64,000 nt of DNA from Dehalobacter sp. DCA. Lineage in GTDB: Bacteria; Bacillota; Desulfitobacteriia; Desulfitobacteriales; Syntrophobotulaceae. Positions 17,246 through 26,168 of this stretch are shown piece by piece. Both the position numbers and the translations under genes were made by a program. The notes beneath the pieces are model-generated. The model was not told the origin of the DNA, searched no databases, and saw only the letters and a program-made list of their open reading frames with translations. Location: NCBI RefSeq assembly GCF_000305775.1, contig NC_018866.1:2251001-2315000 (forward strand), given 5' to 3'. Every line of letters starts with the position of its first letter. The stretch's first letter is position 1.

Positions 17246-18300
17246 GGATCGATAGTTAATACCAGAACCGGTACATCTGCCAGGTCACTGCCGGCCAAAA
17301 TCTTCAAAAGCGGCGGTATGTTGGCAAAGGTTGGTGTCCTAACCCGGAAGCGGTCCAGATTCTTGGTGCTATTTCCTTTTAAGTAGTAAACGACCTCTCC
17401 CCTAGGCTGCTCTAAACGCTGGAAAGTTTCCCCCTGGGGATTGCCTTTTGGTTTAACAGCAATTTCCCCATCCGGTATTTTCCCGATAGCCTGTTCGATT
17501 AGATCAATGCTCTGGAACAATTCCCGAATCCGGACTTTGGTCCTGGCATAACTGTCGCCTTCATTTTCAACAATCGGTTCCAGATCCAATTGGCCATAAG
17601 CGGCATACCCGAGTTTTCTTAAGTCCGAGGCCACACCGCTGGCACGGAGAGTCGGCCCGACTGCTCCAGTCTCGTAAGCTTCTTGGCTGGAAAGAATTCC
17701 GACACCCTTCGTCCGCTTCTCAACGGTATAGTTTTTTGAGAAGACATCCGTTACTTGTTTAATCTCAGCTTTCATTTCCTTGAGTTTTTCGAGCATGAAC
17801 TTCAAGGTTCCGGCCTCGATATCACGCCGCACACCACCGACTTTGACAACGCTGAAGATGACCCGGCCGCCGGTGGTAGCTTCGATGACATCCAGAATCT
17901 GTTCGCGCAGCCGCCAGCAGTGCATAAACAGGCTTTCAAAACCAAAGGCGTCTGCCATTAGCCCCAGCCACAACAAGTGGCTGTGAATCCTGGAATATTC
18001 GCCCCAGATTACTCTCAGGTATTTGGCCCGCTCCGGAATTTCCAGGTTTAAGAGATCCTCGGCGCCCTGGGCATACCCCATGCTGTGAATAAAGCTGCAG
18101 ATACCGCAGACCCGCTCGGCTACAAAAAGCATTTGGTTATAATCCCTTGTTTCCACCAGTTTCTCCAGACCCCGGTGCACAAATCCGATCGAAGGCAGGG
18201 CCTCAATGACTTTCTCATCTTCCAGGACAAGGTCCAGATGGATAGGCTCCGGCAAAACCGGATGCTGTGGCCCAAAGGGCATTATCGTTTTTTTGCTCAT
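17221..18300 (-). CDS. echE: Ech-type [NiFe] hydrogenase large subunit
   Basis: 359 residues, holding the NiFe active site. The N-terminal ligand motif is ERVCGICSFIHS and the C-terminal one is DPCISCTER. Both Cys pairs are present, so the site should be intact. The protein stops directly after CTER. It therefore has no C-terminal extension of the type normally removed by a maturation protease, a situation known from CooH-like group 4 enzymes. It is related to NuoD (FGPQHPVLPEP near the start). It overlaps echD by 4 bases and echF by 25. Confidence 0.93.
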   Translation of the reverse strand: MSKKTIMPFGPQHPVLPEPIHLDLVLEDEKVIEALPSIGFVHRGLEKLVETRDYNQMLFVAERVCGICSFIHSMGYAQGAEDLLNLEIPERAKYLRVIWGEYSRIHSHLLWLGLMADAFGFESLFMHCWRLREQILDVIEATTGGRVIFSVVKVGGVRRDIEAGTLKFMLEKLKEMKAEIKQVTDVFSKNYTVEKRTKGVGILSSQEAYETGAVGPTLRASGVASDLRKLGYAAYGQLDLEPIVENEGDSYARTKVRIRELFQSIDLIEQAIGKIPDGEIAVKPKGNPQGETFQRLEQPRGEVVYYLKGNSTKNLDRFRVRTPTFANIPPLLKILAGSDLADVPVLVLTIDPCISCTER

Positions 18301-18683
18301 GCTTCAGCTACTCCCCTCTCGTTGCCTTTGCTGCTGCCGGTTTCTTGAAAAGGGGTTTTGACTTTCATCTGATAAAGTTTCCCCTGGTAATCGACGGCGA
18401 TACCCATGAAATTCAATCCGAATAAATCATGCAGTTCATTTTCGTATAAAAAGGCACATAAGAAGATGCCGCTGATACTGGGAAGGTTCATCCCTGAACA
18501 AACCGGAAGACGTAAGTTAACTAAATCCATCTTCCTGTTTTCGAGGGAATAATAAAGGTCAAGTTCCGGATCCGCTTTGGTGCAGTGCATCTGAATCATA
18601 CGATACCCTTTATCCTTATAGCTTTTAATCGTATCTTTCAGGTTATCGGCTTGGGTATCTAGAATTACTTGCTCGCTTGACAT
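18297..18683 (-). CDS. echD: Ech-type hydrogenase NuoC-like subunit
   Basis: 128 residues, related to the 30-kDa complex I subunit. The signature region ENELHDLFGLNFMGI (about residues 80-95) corresponds to the conserved E-R-E-x-x-D-x-F/L-G motif. It has no cofactor motif, as expected for a structural subunit of the peripheral arm. It overlaps echC by 19 bases and echE by 4. The C-terminal tail (GSSKGNERGVAEA) looks disordered. Confidence 0.85.
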   Translation of the reverse strand: MSSEQVILDTQADNLKDTIKSYKDKGYRMIQMHCTKADPELDLYYSLENRKMDLVNLRLPVCSGMNLPSISGIFLCAFLYENELHDLFGLNFMGIAVDYQGKLYQMKVKTPFQETGSSKGNERGVAEA

Positions 18684-19144
18684 GACGGTTCACTCTCCTC
18701 TCGCATGGTCTTACCCTTGATTATGCCGGCGTTTTTTCTTTTTTTCTCCAAAACTCCCAACGCTTTTACCACGCCGTCAATGATCGCTTCCGGGCGTGCC
18801 GCGCATCCTGGAACATAGACGTCTACCGGGAGGATCTTATCCACACCGCCCGATACATTGTAACAATCTTTAAAAATTCCGCCGCTTGCCGCACATATCC
18901 CAACCGCTATGACGACTTTGGGGTCAGGCATCTGATTATAGATATTCAGAATAACCTCTTTGTTCTGTTCATTAACCGATCCGGTAATAACGAAAATATC
19001 TGCATGTTTGGGACTGCCGATATTTAAGATACCAAACCGTTCGACATCATACATCGGCGTCAGGCAAGCCAATACTTCAATATCGCAGCCATTGCAGCTA
19101 GAGGCATCATAATGGATAATCCAAGGAGATTTTGTTAATGACAT
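18665..19144 (-). CDS. echC: Ech-type hydrogenase small subunit (NuoB-like)
   Basis: 159 residues. It carries the proximal 4Fe-4S cluster. The four ligands are visible as CNGCD near residue 17, GICAASGG, and VPGCAARPEAIIDG. The start at 19144 (MSLTKSPWIIHYDAS) has an AGAGGTGA site 8 bases upstream. A longer reading to 19243 would run back into echB by about 80 bases with no site, so I reject it. It accepts electrons from EchF and passes them to the NiFe site in EchE. Confidence 0.92.
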   Translation of the reverse strand: MSLTKSPWIIHYDASSCNGCDIEVLACLTPMYDVERFGILNIGSPKHADIFVITGSVNEQNKEVILNIYNQMPDPKVVIAVGICAASGGIFKDCYNVSGGVDKILPVDVYVPGCAARPEAIIDGVVKALGVLEKKRKNAGIIKGKTMREESEPSCQASK

Positions 19145-19161
19145 AATATCTTTCACCTCTT

Positions 19162-20010
19162 CTAAAACAGCATTAGAACCGCAATGTTTCCTGCTCCCAA
19201 AATCAGGGCAATGACCCAGGAGGCCAGTAAGGTATGCTGCCATTTCAGCCTTGCCGAGTTATTATCTATAAAGATTTCCAGGAAGTAAACCACCAGGACC
19301 ATGATGATCGCGGCGATGGGGTTCGAGCCCAGGAATAGATACACTAAACCGAGCAGGAACACGTTTTCATACCAATGCGCAACTTCGATCCATGCAAGTT
19401 CAGGTCCGGAAAATTCCGTAATAAGCCCTCTGACCAGTTCCTGATGGGCATGATGCGACATAGAAAGATCAAACGGAGACTTTCGGAGTTTGATCGTCAG
19501 GATAAACACGTATCCCAGGAATACTCCGGGCAGCACACTGATGATCGGCTTACCGAAAGCAGCTATGTTCCTGACAAAGAAGCTATGGGTAACCATATAT
19601 AAGCCGACGGTCGTCAAAATGACCATGGGCTCATAAGCCATCATCTGAATCAGTTCCCGTTCAGCACCGAGGTAGCTGTATGGGGAATTCGTGCTGTAAG
19701 CGCCCATGACCAGGAAAATACTGGCTAAGGTCAATACAAAAATGACCAACAGCAAATCTCCGCCAGCAAAAAACAAACAACCGGTAAAGATAATAAAGGT
19801 GAAGAAGCCCAAGACATAGAATTTCTGTGACTTGTTAACGACAATACTCTGTTTGCTGAACAGTTTGTGCACGTCATAAAATGGCTGCAGGATCGACGGT
19901 CCAACCCGTTTTTGCATGTGAGCCGATATTTTTCGGTCGATTCCAGCGATTAAACCGCCAATAACCGGAGCTAGAACAATATAGGCGATTACTATAAGCC
20001 ATGTTTTCAC
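19162..20010 (-). CDS. echB: Ech-type hydrogenase membrane subunit (NuoH-like)
   Basis: 282 residues with about eight membrane helices. The NuoH-type loop RKISAHMQKRVGPSILQPFYD (near residues 26-46) and GAERELIQMMAYEP are seen. This subunit docks the hydrogenase module to the membrane and couples redox to ion movement. It overlaps echA by 4 bases. Confidence 0.92.
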   Translation of the reverse strand: MKTWLIVIAYIVLAPVIGGLIAGIDRKISAHMQKRVGPSILQPFYDVHKLFSKQSIVVNKSQKFYVLGFFTFIIFTGCLFFAGGDLLLVIFVLTLASIFLVMGAYSTNSPYSYLGAERELIQMMAYEPMVILTTVGLYMVTHSFFVRNIAAFGKPIISVLPGVFLGYVFILTIKLRKSPFDLSMSHHAHQELVRGLITEFSGPELAWIEVAHWYENVFLLGLVYLFLGSNPIAAIIMVLVVYFLEIFIDNNSARLKWQHTLLASWVIALILGAGNIAVLMLF

Positions 20011-21884
20011 AGTGCCACAACTCCTATCATCAAGATGATTAATGTTGTTGATAAGCCTATCGCAATTTTATTCAGCCGATGTTCGCCAAAATAGTTGGCC
20101 AGATACAGACTGCGCATGCTCAGTTCCCTGTCCACATGCATCGCTCCGTAATAACTTTCCTTACCGGCGTTGGCTCCACCCATGTAAATCCCAGTGTAAT
20201 GAACATCTTTATAAAACCACAGGCTAAGCGGCATTAAGATGATCATGACCATCATGATCAACATGATAAAAATGTTGCCCTGGGAAATGATCGTATTTGT
20301 GCTGTTTAAGAACGGGATAATGAATTTGGTAGAAATGAACGGGAACAGAACGCAGACTGCAATGGTCAGAAAAGCCAGGATTCCCAGGGAGTATTTCTCC
20401 AGTCTCGGAACTTTACTGTCAAAATCTTGAGGTTTTTGCTTAACCATAACAATTTTCCCCAGCCATTTGCCCCAGAACAACACGGTTGCGGCACTGCCGA
20501 AAGCGATAAACACCGTAAGCAGGGCATTGGCTTTGATGAGTCCCTCCAAAGCAGCCCATTTGCTGATCAACATTCCAAACGGTGCCAGAAACATGCCGAA
20601 AATACCGATAACAATCATTATCGCCAGGGTTGGTACTTTGGTAATCAGACTGTCCATGATTTCAATGTTGCGGTCACCGATTTTATGTTCAACGGAACCG
20701 ACAGCCAGGAACAGCAGAGACTTGGCTACGGCATGGAAGATCACCAGCATAATGGCGGCCCATACCAACTCAGCGGTGCCGATTCCGGCACAAGCGACGA
20801 TCAGACCCAGATTAGCAACCGTGGAATATGCCAGGACGCGTTTGGACTCATCCTGGGCAATCGCCAGGCAGGATGCTGTCAGGAAAGTGAAGGCGCCGAC
20901 CAAGGCGACCATCAGACCAACGTTGGTGCCGAGTAAAACAGGCGATAAACGGATAATTAGATAGACTCCGGCTTTGACCATCGTACTGGAGTGCAGCAAG
21001 GCCGAGGTTGGTGTCGGGGCGACCATCGCGCCTAAGAGCCAGGAAGAAAACGGCATCTGCGCCGATTTGGTGATCCCGGCAAAGCTCAAAAGGGCTGCCG
21101 GTAGCAGGATCAATGCCTGGGCGACTCCCTGTAGTTTGTTGAGTTCAATGACATCAGCCTGGGTGGCGAGAAAGACGATGGCAATTGCAAAGCCTAAACC
21201 GCCAATCAGGTTCATAATGATAGCCCGGAATGAGTTGTTCATTGCAATCACTGTCTTACTGTAACCGATCAAAAGGAAGGAACAAAGTGTGGTGATTTCC
21301 CAGAAAAAGTACAGCCATATTAGATTATTGGCAAATACCAGGCCAAACATTGCGGCCAGAAATACAAACATAACGAAGAAAAAGAAAGGCGTGCGATTTG
21401 GGACATCCGGGTTATGATGATGATAATCTTTCATATAGCGGATCGAATAGATACAGATCAGTCCGCCGATGATACCGATGATCAGGGCCATAATAATAGA
21501 GAATTCATCGATGAACAGATTATTATCGGCATGGAGATTGTGTCCGTATGTCAGTTCAAAATAGAACATCAGTCCTTCTTGCAGCAAGGCCAGTACCGAT
21601 GCCAGATACTTTTTGTAGCGTATTCCCATATAAATAATGAACAGGGCAATAAGTCCTTCGATCCCCAGCATAATTTGGCCTGTTGGTTCGGACGCGAACG
21701 GAAAAAACACGCTTCCTTTCGACAGTCCCTGAACTGTGAGATACACTGTACCGAGAGCGATTACGATCGTCGAAAGTTGGACAATAACTCTTCTGGCAGG
21801 ATACCACCCAAAAACCAGAAGTAGAATAGCCACGATCAGCGGGAAAACGATTAAGCCGATCATGGTGGTCAATAGCGTATTCAT
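20007..21884 (-). CDS. echA: Ech-type hydrogenase proton/sodium-translocating subunit (NuoL/MrpA-like)
   Basis: 625 residues with some 14-16 membrane helices. Antiporter-like features include WEITTLCSFLLIGY, ITKSAQMPFSSWLLGAM (Lys in a helix break) and STMVKAGVYLIIRLSP. This is the ion-pumping part of the complex. The gene order echABCDEF matches that known from Methanosarcina. It starts 42 bases after the nfnB stop with an AGGGTGG site, so it is likely cotranscribed with nfnAB. Confidence 0.92.
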   Translation of the reverse strand: MNTLLTTMIGLIVFPLIVAILLLVFGWYPARRVIVQLSTIVIALGTVYLTVQGLSKGSVFFPFASEPTGQIMLGIEGLIALFIIYMGIRYKKYLASVLALLQEGLMFYFELTYGHNLHADNNLFIDEFSIIMALIIGIIGGLICIYSIRYMKDYHHHNPDVPNRTPFFFFVMFVFLAAMFGLVFANNLIWLYFFWEITTLCSFLLIGYSKTVIAMNNSFRAIIMNLIGGLGFAIAIVFLATQADVIELNKLQGVAQALILLPAALLSFAGITKSAQMPFSSWLLGAMVAPTPTSALLHSSTMVKAGVYLIIRLSPVLLGTNVGLMVALVGAFTFLTASCLAIAQDESKRVLAYSTVANLGLIVACAGIGTAELVWAAIMLVIFHAVAKSLLFLAVGSVEHKIGDRNIEIMDSLITKVPTLAIMIVIGIFGMFLAPFGMLISKWAALEGLIKANALLTVFIAFGSAATVLFWGKWLGKIVMVKQKPQDFDSKVPRLEKYSLGILAFLTIAVCVLFPFISTKFIIPFLNSTNTIISQGNIFIMLIMMVMIILMPLSLWFYKDVHYTGIYMGGANAGKESYYGAMHVDRELSMRSLYLANYFGEHRLNKIAIGLSTTLIILMIGVVAL

Positions 21885-21925
21885 AAGTCCACCCTTTTCT
21901 ATATATAATTAAGAACTTAGACTGG

Positions 21926-23314
21926 TCATTTTGTCTTTAAATACGTATCGATGGAAGCCGCAGCAGTTTTTCCGGCGCCCATTGCGAGAATGACCGTGGC
22001 TGCGCCGGTTACGATATCTCCGCCAGCATACACACCTGGAATCGAGGTCGCCATAGTCGTTTCGTCGGCAACAATATTACCCCACTTGTTCAGTTCCAAG
22101 CCTTCTGTCGTGGTGGTAACGAGCGGATTCGGCCCCTGTCCGATGGAGACAACGACAGTCTGGACAGGCAGTTCGAACTCAGAACCTTCGATTGGTACCG
22201 GACGACGGCGTCCTGAAGCATCCGGCTCACCCAGTTCATATTTCAGACAGGTCATGCTCTTGACGTTCCCGTTTTCATCCCCGTTGATCGTCACCGGATT
22301 GGTCAAGATCTTAAACTGAATGCCTTCTTCCTCAGCATGGTGCACTTCTTCAAGACGAGCAGGCAACTCTACCATAGAACGGCGGTAGACGATATAAACC
22401 TCTTTCGCCCCGAGGCGAAGCGCTGTTCTGGCAGCATCCATCGCAACATTGCCGCCGCCAAGTACCGCAACCTGCTCCCCGACTTTAATCGGTGTCGCAT
22501 GATTCGGAAAATCATATGCTTTCATCAGATTAGAACGGGTTAGAAATTCATTAGCGGAATATACGCCGTTGAAGTTTTCACCCGGAATATTCATAAAGTA
22601 CGGTAGCCCGGCACCGGTGCCGATAAATGCAGCATCATACCCGCTGGCAAGCAGTTCCTGAACCGAGGTGACTTTGCCGACGACCTGGTTGACCAGGATT
22701 TCTACGCCCATATCTTTGAGGCTGTTGATTTCCTTCTGTACAATGGCTTTCGGCAGACGGAATTCTGGAATTCCGTACATCAGAACGCCGCCGGCGACAT
22801 GCAGCGCTTCCAGAACGGTAACGGCATGGCCTTTGCGGGCTAATTCTGCCGCACAAGTAAGTCCCGCTGGTCCGGCACCGATAATGACAACCTTCTTACC
22901 GGTCGGTGCGACCTTTTCTAGTTTACTCGTGCCTTTAGCCATTTCGTAGTCAGCGGCAAAACGTTCCAGGCGGCCAATAGCTACCGGTTCACCTTTAACT
23001 CCGAGAATACACTGAGCTTCACATTGGGTTTCCTGCGGGCAGACACGTCCACAGATTGCCGGCAGCGTATTTTTACTTTTTAAAAGAGAAGCCGCTTCAA
23101 GAAATTCCCCTTCAGCAATTTTTTTTAGAAACTCCGAAATATCTACTCCGACCGGGCATCCTTCCACACATTTGGGCTTCTTGCACTGGATGCAGCGTTC
23201 AGCTTCTTCGACAGCTGTTTCTACCGGGTAACCCAGTGCAACTTCACTGAAGTTTTTGCCCCGGATAATTGGGTCCTGGCAGGGCATATCATGTCTTGGT
23301 GCTTTGCTGGCCAT
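21926..23314 (-). CDS. nfnB: NADH-dependent reduced ferredoxin:NADP+ oxidoreductase subunit B (GltD/SudA-like)
   Basis: 462 residues. The N-terminal Fe-S domain has CIQCKKPKCVEGCPVGVDI and a second set CGRVCPQETQCEAQC. The first nucleotide site is VVIIGAGPAGLTCAAELARKG (FAD), the second VAVLGGGNVAMDAARTALRLG (NADPH). C-terminal: GVYAGGDIVTGAATVI. The sequence alone is equally compatible with glutamate synthase small chain or sulfide dehydrogenase. The partner directly upstream decides for NfnAB/SudAB, and the adjacent hydrogenase favours NfnAB. Confidence 0.85.
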   Translation of the reverse strand: MASKAPRHDMPCQDPIIRGKNFSEVALGYPVETAVEEAERCIQCKKPKCVEGCPVGVDISEFLKKIAEGEFLEAASLLKSKNTLPAICGRVCPQETQCEAQCILGVKGEPVAIGRLERFAADYEMAKGTSKLEKVAPTGKKVVIIGAGPAGLTCAAELARKGHAVTVLEALHVAGGVLMYGIPEFRLPKAIVQKEINSLKDMGVEILVNQVVGKVTSVQELLASGYDAAFIGTGAGLPYFMNIPGENFNGVYSANEFLTRSNLMKAYDFPNHATPIKVGEQVAVLGGGNVAMDAARTALRLGAKEVYIVYRRSMVELPARLEEVHHAEEEGIQFKILTNPVTINGDENGNVKSMTCLKYELGEPDASGRRRPVPIEGSEFELPVQTVVVSIGQGPNPLVTTTTEGLELNKWGNIVADETTMATSIPGVYAGGDIVTGAATVILAMGAGKTAAASIDTYLKTK

Positions 23315-23316
23315 TC

Positions 23317-24165
23317 TTATTTACCCTCCTTTGTGCACTGGCACTCATGCTTGATTTTGTTATAAGTGACAGCTTCTTCAGTTTTGTAGAAAGCCGAACG
23401 TTTCATGGCCAAGTCAAAATCTACTTTATGGCCGTCAAATTCCGGTCCGTCAACACAGGCAAACTTAGTTTCGCCACCGACATCGAGTCTGCAGGCGCCG
23501 CACATTCCTGTGCCGTCAACCATAACCGGATTCATACTGACAATTGTTTTAATCCCGAGCGGTTTGGTAAAGTTCGCTACAGATTTCATCATAACGACCG
23601 GACCGATAGCCCAGATCGCGTCGACTTTGATTCCCCGGTCTAAAACGGACTGGATGCCGTGGGTGACAAACCCTTTCATACCATAAGAACCGTCGTCTGT
23701 TGTGATGACAACTTCATCGCTGACTGCTCGCATTTCTTCCTCGAGGATCAGCAGGCCTTTACTTCTTGCTCCTAGAATGGAGATGACCTTGTTACCTGCT
23801 TCTTTTAGTGCCCGCGCAATCGGATGAACCGGCGCTATGCCGACACCGCCGCCAATACACAGAACCGTACCATAATTCTCAATTTCTGTTTCTTGTCCAA
23901 GCGGTCCTACAAATGTTACAAAAGAATCCCCTTCTCGCATCCGGGTAATCAAGTGGGACGAATAACCCGCTTCCTGGATGACGATGGTGATGGTCCCTTT
24001 TTCCCGGTTAAAATCCATGATGGTCAAAGGAATCCTTTCAGAGTCTTCATTTTGGCGAACTATGACAAATTCACCGGGTTGAGCTTTCTTGGCGACTTCC
24101 GTTGCCAAAACTTCAAGTAAGACAATCGTCTCAGATAGTTGTTGTTTTTTTACAACTGTGAACAT
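23317..24165 (-). CDS. nfnA: NADH-dependent reduced ferredoxin:NADP+ oxidoreductase subunit A (SudB-like)
   Basis: 282 residues. A ferredoxin-NADP reductase-type FAD domain (GYSSHLITRMREGD) is followed by an NAD domain (VLCIGGGVGIAPVHPIARAL). A 2Fe-2S motif ends the protein (DGTGMCGACRLDVGGETKFAC). In NfnAB this subunit binds NADH and bifurcates or confurcates electrons with NfnB. The ATG has AAGGAGGG. Only two bases separate it from nfnB. It is the first gene of the block and lies behind the -24/-12 element at 24260-24276. Confidence 0.87.
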   Translation of the reverse strand: MFTVVKKQQLSETIVLLEVLATEVAKKAQPGEFVIVRQNEDSERIPLTIMDFNREKGTITIVIQEAGYSSHLITRMREGDSFVTFVGPLGQETEIENYGTVLCIGGGVGIAPVHPIARALKEAGNKVISILGARSKGLLILEEEMRAVSDEVVITTDDGSYGMKGFVTHGIQSVLDRGIKVDAIWAIGPVVMMKSVANFTKPLGIKTIVSMNPVMVDGTGMCGACRLDVGGETKFACVDGPEFDGHKVDFDLAMKRSAFYKTEEAVTYNKIKHECQCTKEGK

Positions 24166-24580
24166 CTTCGTTTTCCCTCCTTGTGTAGCATACTTTGATT
24201 GCAGAATTGTACTACCTGTTTAACCTCTTGATAGATGTCTTTAACCCCCATTTTAGTTTGCAAATTTTATGCCAATTAGATTGAAAGAATGACTTTTCGT
24301 CAAAAAGCGTTTGAATAGGCCTCATAGCGAATGTTATTATTGAAGAGTTGGCTGATTACTATATAACTTCCGACCAACAATCAATTGGTTAGGATTTGGA
24401 TGCCAAAGAAATCGCAATGAAGAACAAACAGTTAAAGCCGTCAGTTCTCTGACCGCTTTAACATGGGACTATAGGATCATAGGCGGAGGGCTTTTCTTCC
24501 GAGACAACAATATACCTGACCATTAAATGCTCCCAGACTTGCTGCTTCGTAGCTGAAAGCGTTTTGGAGTTGCTGTCAAA
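24166..24580. other. Intergenic region upstream of nfnA; possible decayed ORF
   Basis: This 415-base gap holds the sigma-54-like element (24260-24276). A short plus-strand reading near 24415-24524 (EEQTVKAVSSLTALTWDYR) has protein-like composition but no start or ribosome site. It may be the tail of a lost gene. Nothing else is recognised. Confidence 0.3.
24260..24276 (-). promoter_or_regulatory. Sigma-54-type (-24/-12) promoter candidate for nfnAB-echABCDEF
   Basis: On the minus strand TTGGCATAAAATTTGC has the invariant GG and GC separated by exactly 10 bases, and TTGGCA/TTTGC matches the -24/-12 consensus at most positions. The predicted start is near 24248, giving a leader of about 80 bases before nfnA with its own AAGGAGGG. 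I found no convincing sigma-A promoter in this gap. No enhancer-binding protein gene is in the window. Confidence 0.45.
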
Positions 24581-25375
24581 CTAACGACCCATGAACATAC
24601 CGCCGTCAACGCCGATTATTTGCCCGGTGATGTACTTGGACATGTCACTGGCAAGGAAGATGGCGGCGTTGGCGGCTTCGTTCACATCGCCGTGCCGGTC
24701 AAAGCCCCACTTGTCGCCCAGAAAGATAGTGCTGTTCAAAAGAGCATCCAGGGTGGCTCGGTACTCGTCATCGCAATTGAGATAGGCTTGCCTGGCAAAA
24801 TCGGTGGCGACCACCGGCAGCATGACATTGACCCGAATATTATATTTGCCCCACTCTTTGGCGACCAAGCGAGAGAAGGTATGCACCGCGCCTTTGGAAA
24901 CACTGTACGCTGTCTCGCCTTCCACACCGTTGATCCCGGCGAATGAACCTAGGTTGATGATGGAGCCGCCCTTGGTCCGCATGTGTTTGAAGGCAGCCTG
25001 ATTGGCGAAGATAGTGCCGTTGACATTGACGTCAAACACCTGCCGCAACTTGGCCGCGTTTACTGCGTCGGAATAGCAGCCGCTCTCAAACGCGGCGGAA
25101 CTGACCAGGCAGTCCAGGCCGCCCAAAAAGGCGACGGCTTCGTCGAAGACTTGGAAAACAGCGTCGCGGTCGCTGACGTCCAGTTGGATGTGCTTGAAGG
25201 AACCCGCGCCCAGGCTGCGGCAGGTCTCGATGACCTTAACGGCTCGTTCATCGGTGGGCAGAGCGCGAGATACGGTGACTACCGACGCACCTTCCCTGGC
25301 GGCTCCCTCGGCGATAGCCTTGCCGCAGCCGGTGACACCAGCGGTGATGATGAGCTTTTTCCCTTGCAATAACAT
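24581..25375 (-). CDS. Short-chain dehydrogenase/reductase
   Basis: 264 residues, classical SDR. The cofactor motif is modified to TAGVTGCGKAIA (residues 11-22) in place of TGxxxGxG. The acid after strand 2 is replaced (TVSRALPTDE), which leans toward NADP. NAG-type loop: SSAAFESG. The catalytic set is Ser in NLGSFAG, YSVSKGAVH (Tyr, Lys). The end VDGGMFMG is typical of FabG-like enzymes. The substrate is unknown. It is divergent from a TetR-type gene, which probably controls it. Its base composition is somewhat more GC-rich than its neighbours. Confidence 0.85.
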   Translation of the reverse strand: MLLQGKKLIITAGVTGCGKAIAEGAAREGASVVTVSRALPTDERAVKVIETCRSLGAGSFKHIQLDVSDRDAVFQVFDEAVAFLGGLDCLVSSAAFESGCYSDAVNAAKLRQVFDVNVNGTIFANQAAFKHMRTKGGSIINLGSFAGINGVEGETAYSVSKGAVHTFSRLVAKEWGKYNIRVNVMLPVVATDFARQAYLNCDDEYRATLDALLNSTIFLGDKWGFDRHGDVNEAANAAIFLASDMSKYITGQIIGVDGGMFMGR

Positions 25376-25465
25376 AGTCTTGTCCTCCTGATTTTATATT
25401 TTGGCGCACTGAAAGTACAGCCAACCTTAATGTAAATAATCAGCAGGGCGATAGCAATTTCCATA

Positions 25466-25494
25466 TTGCATTGGACGTCCAATTATTGTACAAT
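25466..25494 (+). promoter_or_regulatory. Promoter with palindromic operator of the TetR-type gene
   Basis: TTGCAT and TACAAT are separated by 17 bases. The spacer contains the perfect 14-base palindrome ATTGGACGTCCAAT (25470-25483). A repressor bound there would block RNA polymerase. Autoregulation and control of the divergent SDR gene is the simplest reading. Confidence 0.6.
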
Positions 25495-25530
25495 GAAAAA
25501 AAATGTCTAATTTATGTGGAGGAAGGCCAT

Positions 25531-26061
25531 ATGTCCATCGGGACTAAGAAAGCGTTGGCTGATTCTTTACTTGATTTATGCAAGACCATGCCCATGCAAA
25601 AGATCACTATAAATGATATTACGAAGCATTGTGTGGCCAGCAGACAGACGTTTTATAATTATTTTTATGACAAACAAGAGCTGATCGAATGGATATTTAC
25701 CAGCAATTATGACAGTTTTCAGGAGGAATTTAAGGATTTAGACAGGTTTGCGGTAAAAACTGCCCGTCTGTTTTATGAAAACAAGAAGTTTTATACCACT
25801 GTCATGCTGATGAAAGGACAAAACTGCTTCTATGAAACATTCAACAAGATGAGCTATGAAAATATGCGCAATCATATCGTCCTTGATTTTGGTCCTCAGA
25901 AGTTGACAGAAGTTGTGGATTACAGTCTGGAGTTCTGGATATCTGGCGCGTCAAGTATGCTTCTGAAATGGATCATGTCCGGGATGCCTTTCCCACCGGA
26001 AGAGCTCGTAGATAAAAACAAAAAAAATATGCCCGATGTGCTGCAGAAATATTTTTCGTAA
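25531..26061 (+). CDS. TetR/AcrR-family transcriptional regulator
   Basis: 176 residues. N-terminal helix-turn-helix: KITINDITKHCVASRQTFYNYF (about residues 22-43), followed by DKQELIEWIF. The C-terminal part (MLLKWIMSGMPFPPEELVDK) resembles the TetR_C domain seen in DhaS-like regulators. The ATG at 25531 is preceded by GGAGGAAGG; an upstream in-frame start at 25471 lies inside the promoter. The effector is unknown; the divergent SDR gene suggests an aldehyde, ketone or similar substrate. Confidence 0.82.
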   Translation: MSIGTKKALADSLLDLCKTMPMQKITINDITKHCVASRQTFYNYFYDKQELIEWIFTSNYDSFQEEFKDLDRFAVKTARLFYENKKFYTTVMLMKGQNCFYETFNKMSYENMRNHIVLDFGPQKLTEVVDYSLEFWISGASSMLLKWIMSGMPFPPEELVDKNKKNMPDVLQKYFS

Positions 26062-26168
26062 GCAACAATGCCCTCTTAGTGAGGTATCCATAAGACAGTA
26101 TCAACAACAAACCGATCATGGGTAGCGGACAACACGTCCCAACCTGAGAGTATCCCAGAAATTGTGTA

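Noticed and set aside
18665-19243. Longer echC starting at 19243
   Set aside because: It would overlap echB by more than 80 bases; the start at 19144 has a good site and matches small-subunit length.
20427-21824. Several plus-strand ORFs over echA
   Set aside because: Low-complexity shadows of the membrane protein's codons (His/Asp/Asn-rich readings), without ribosome sites.
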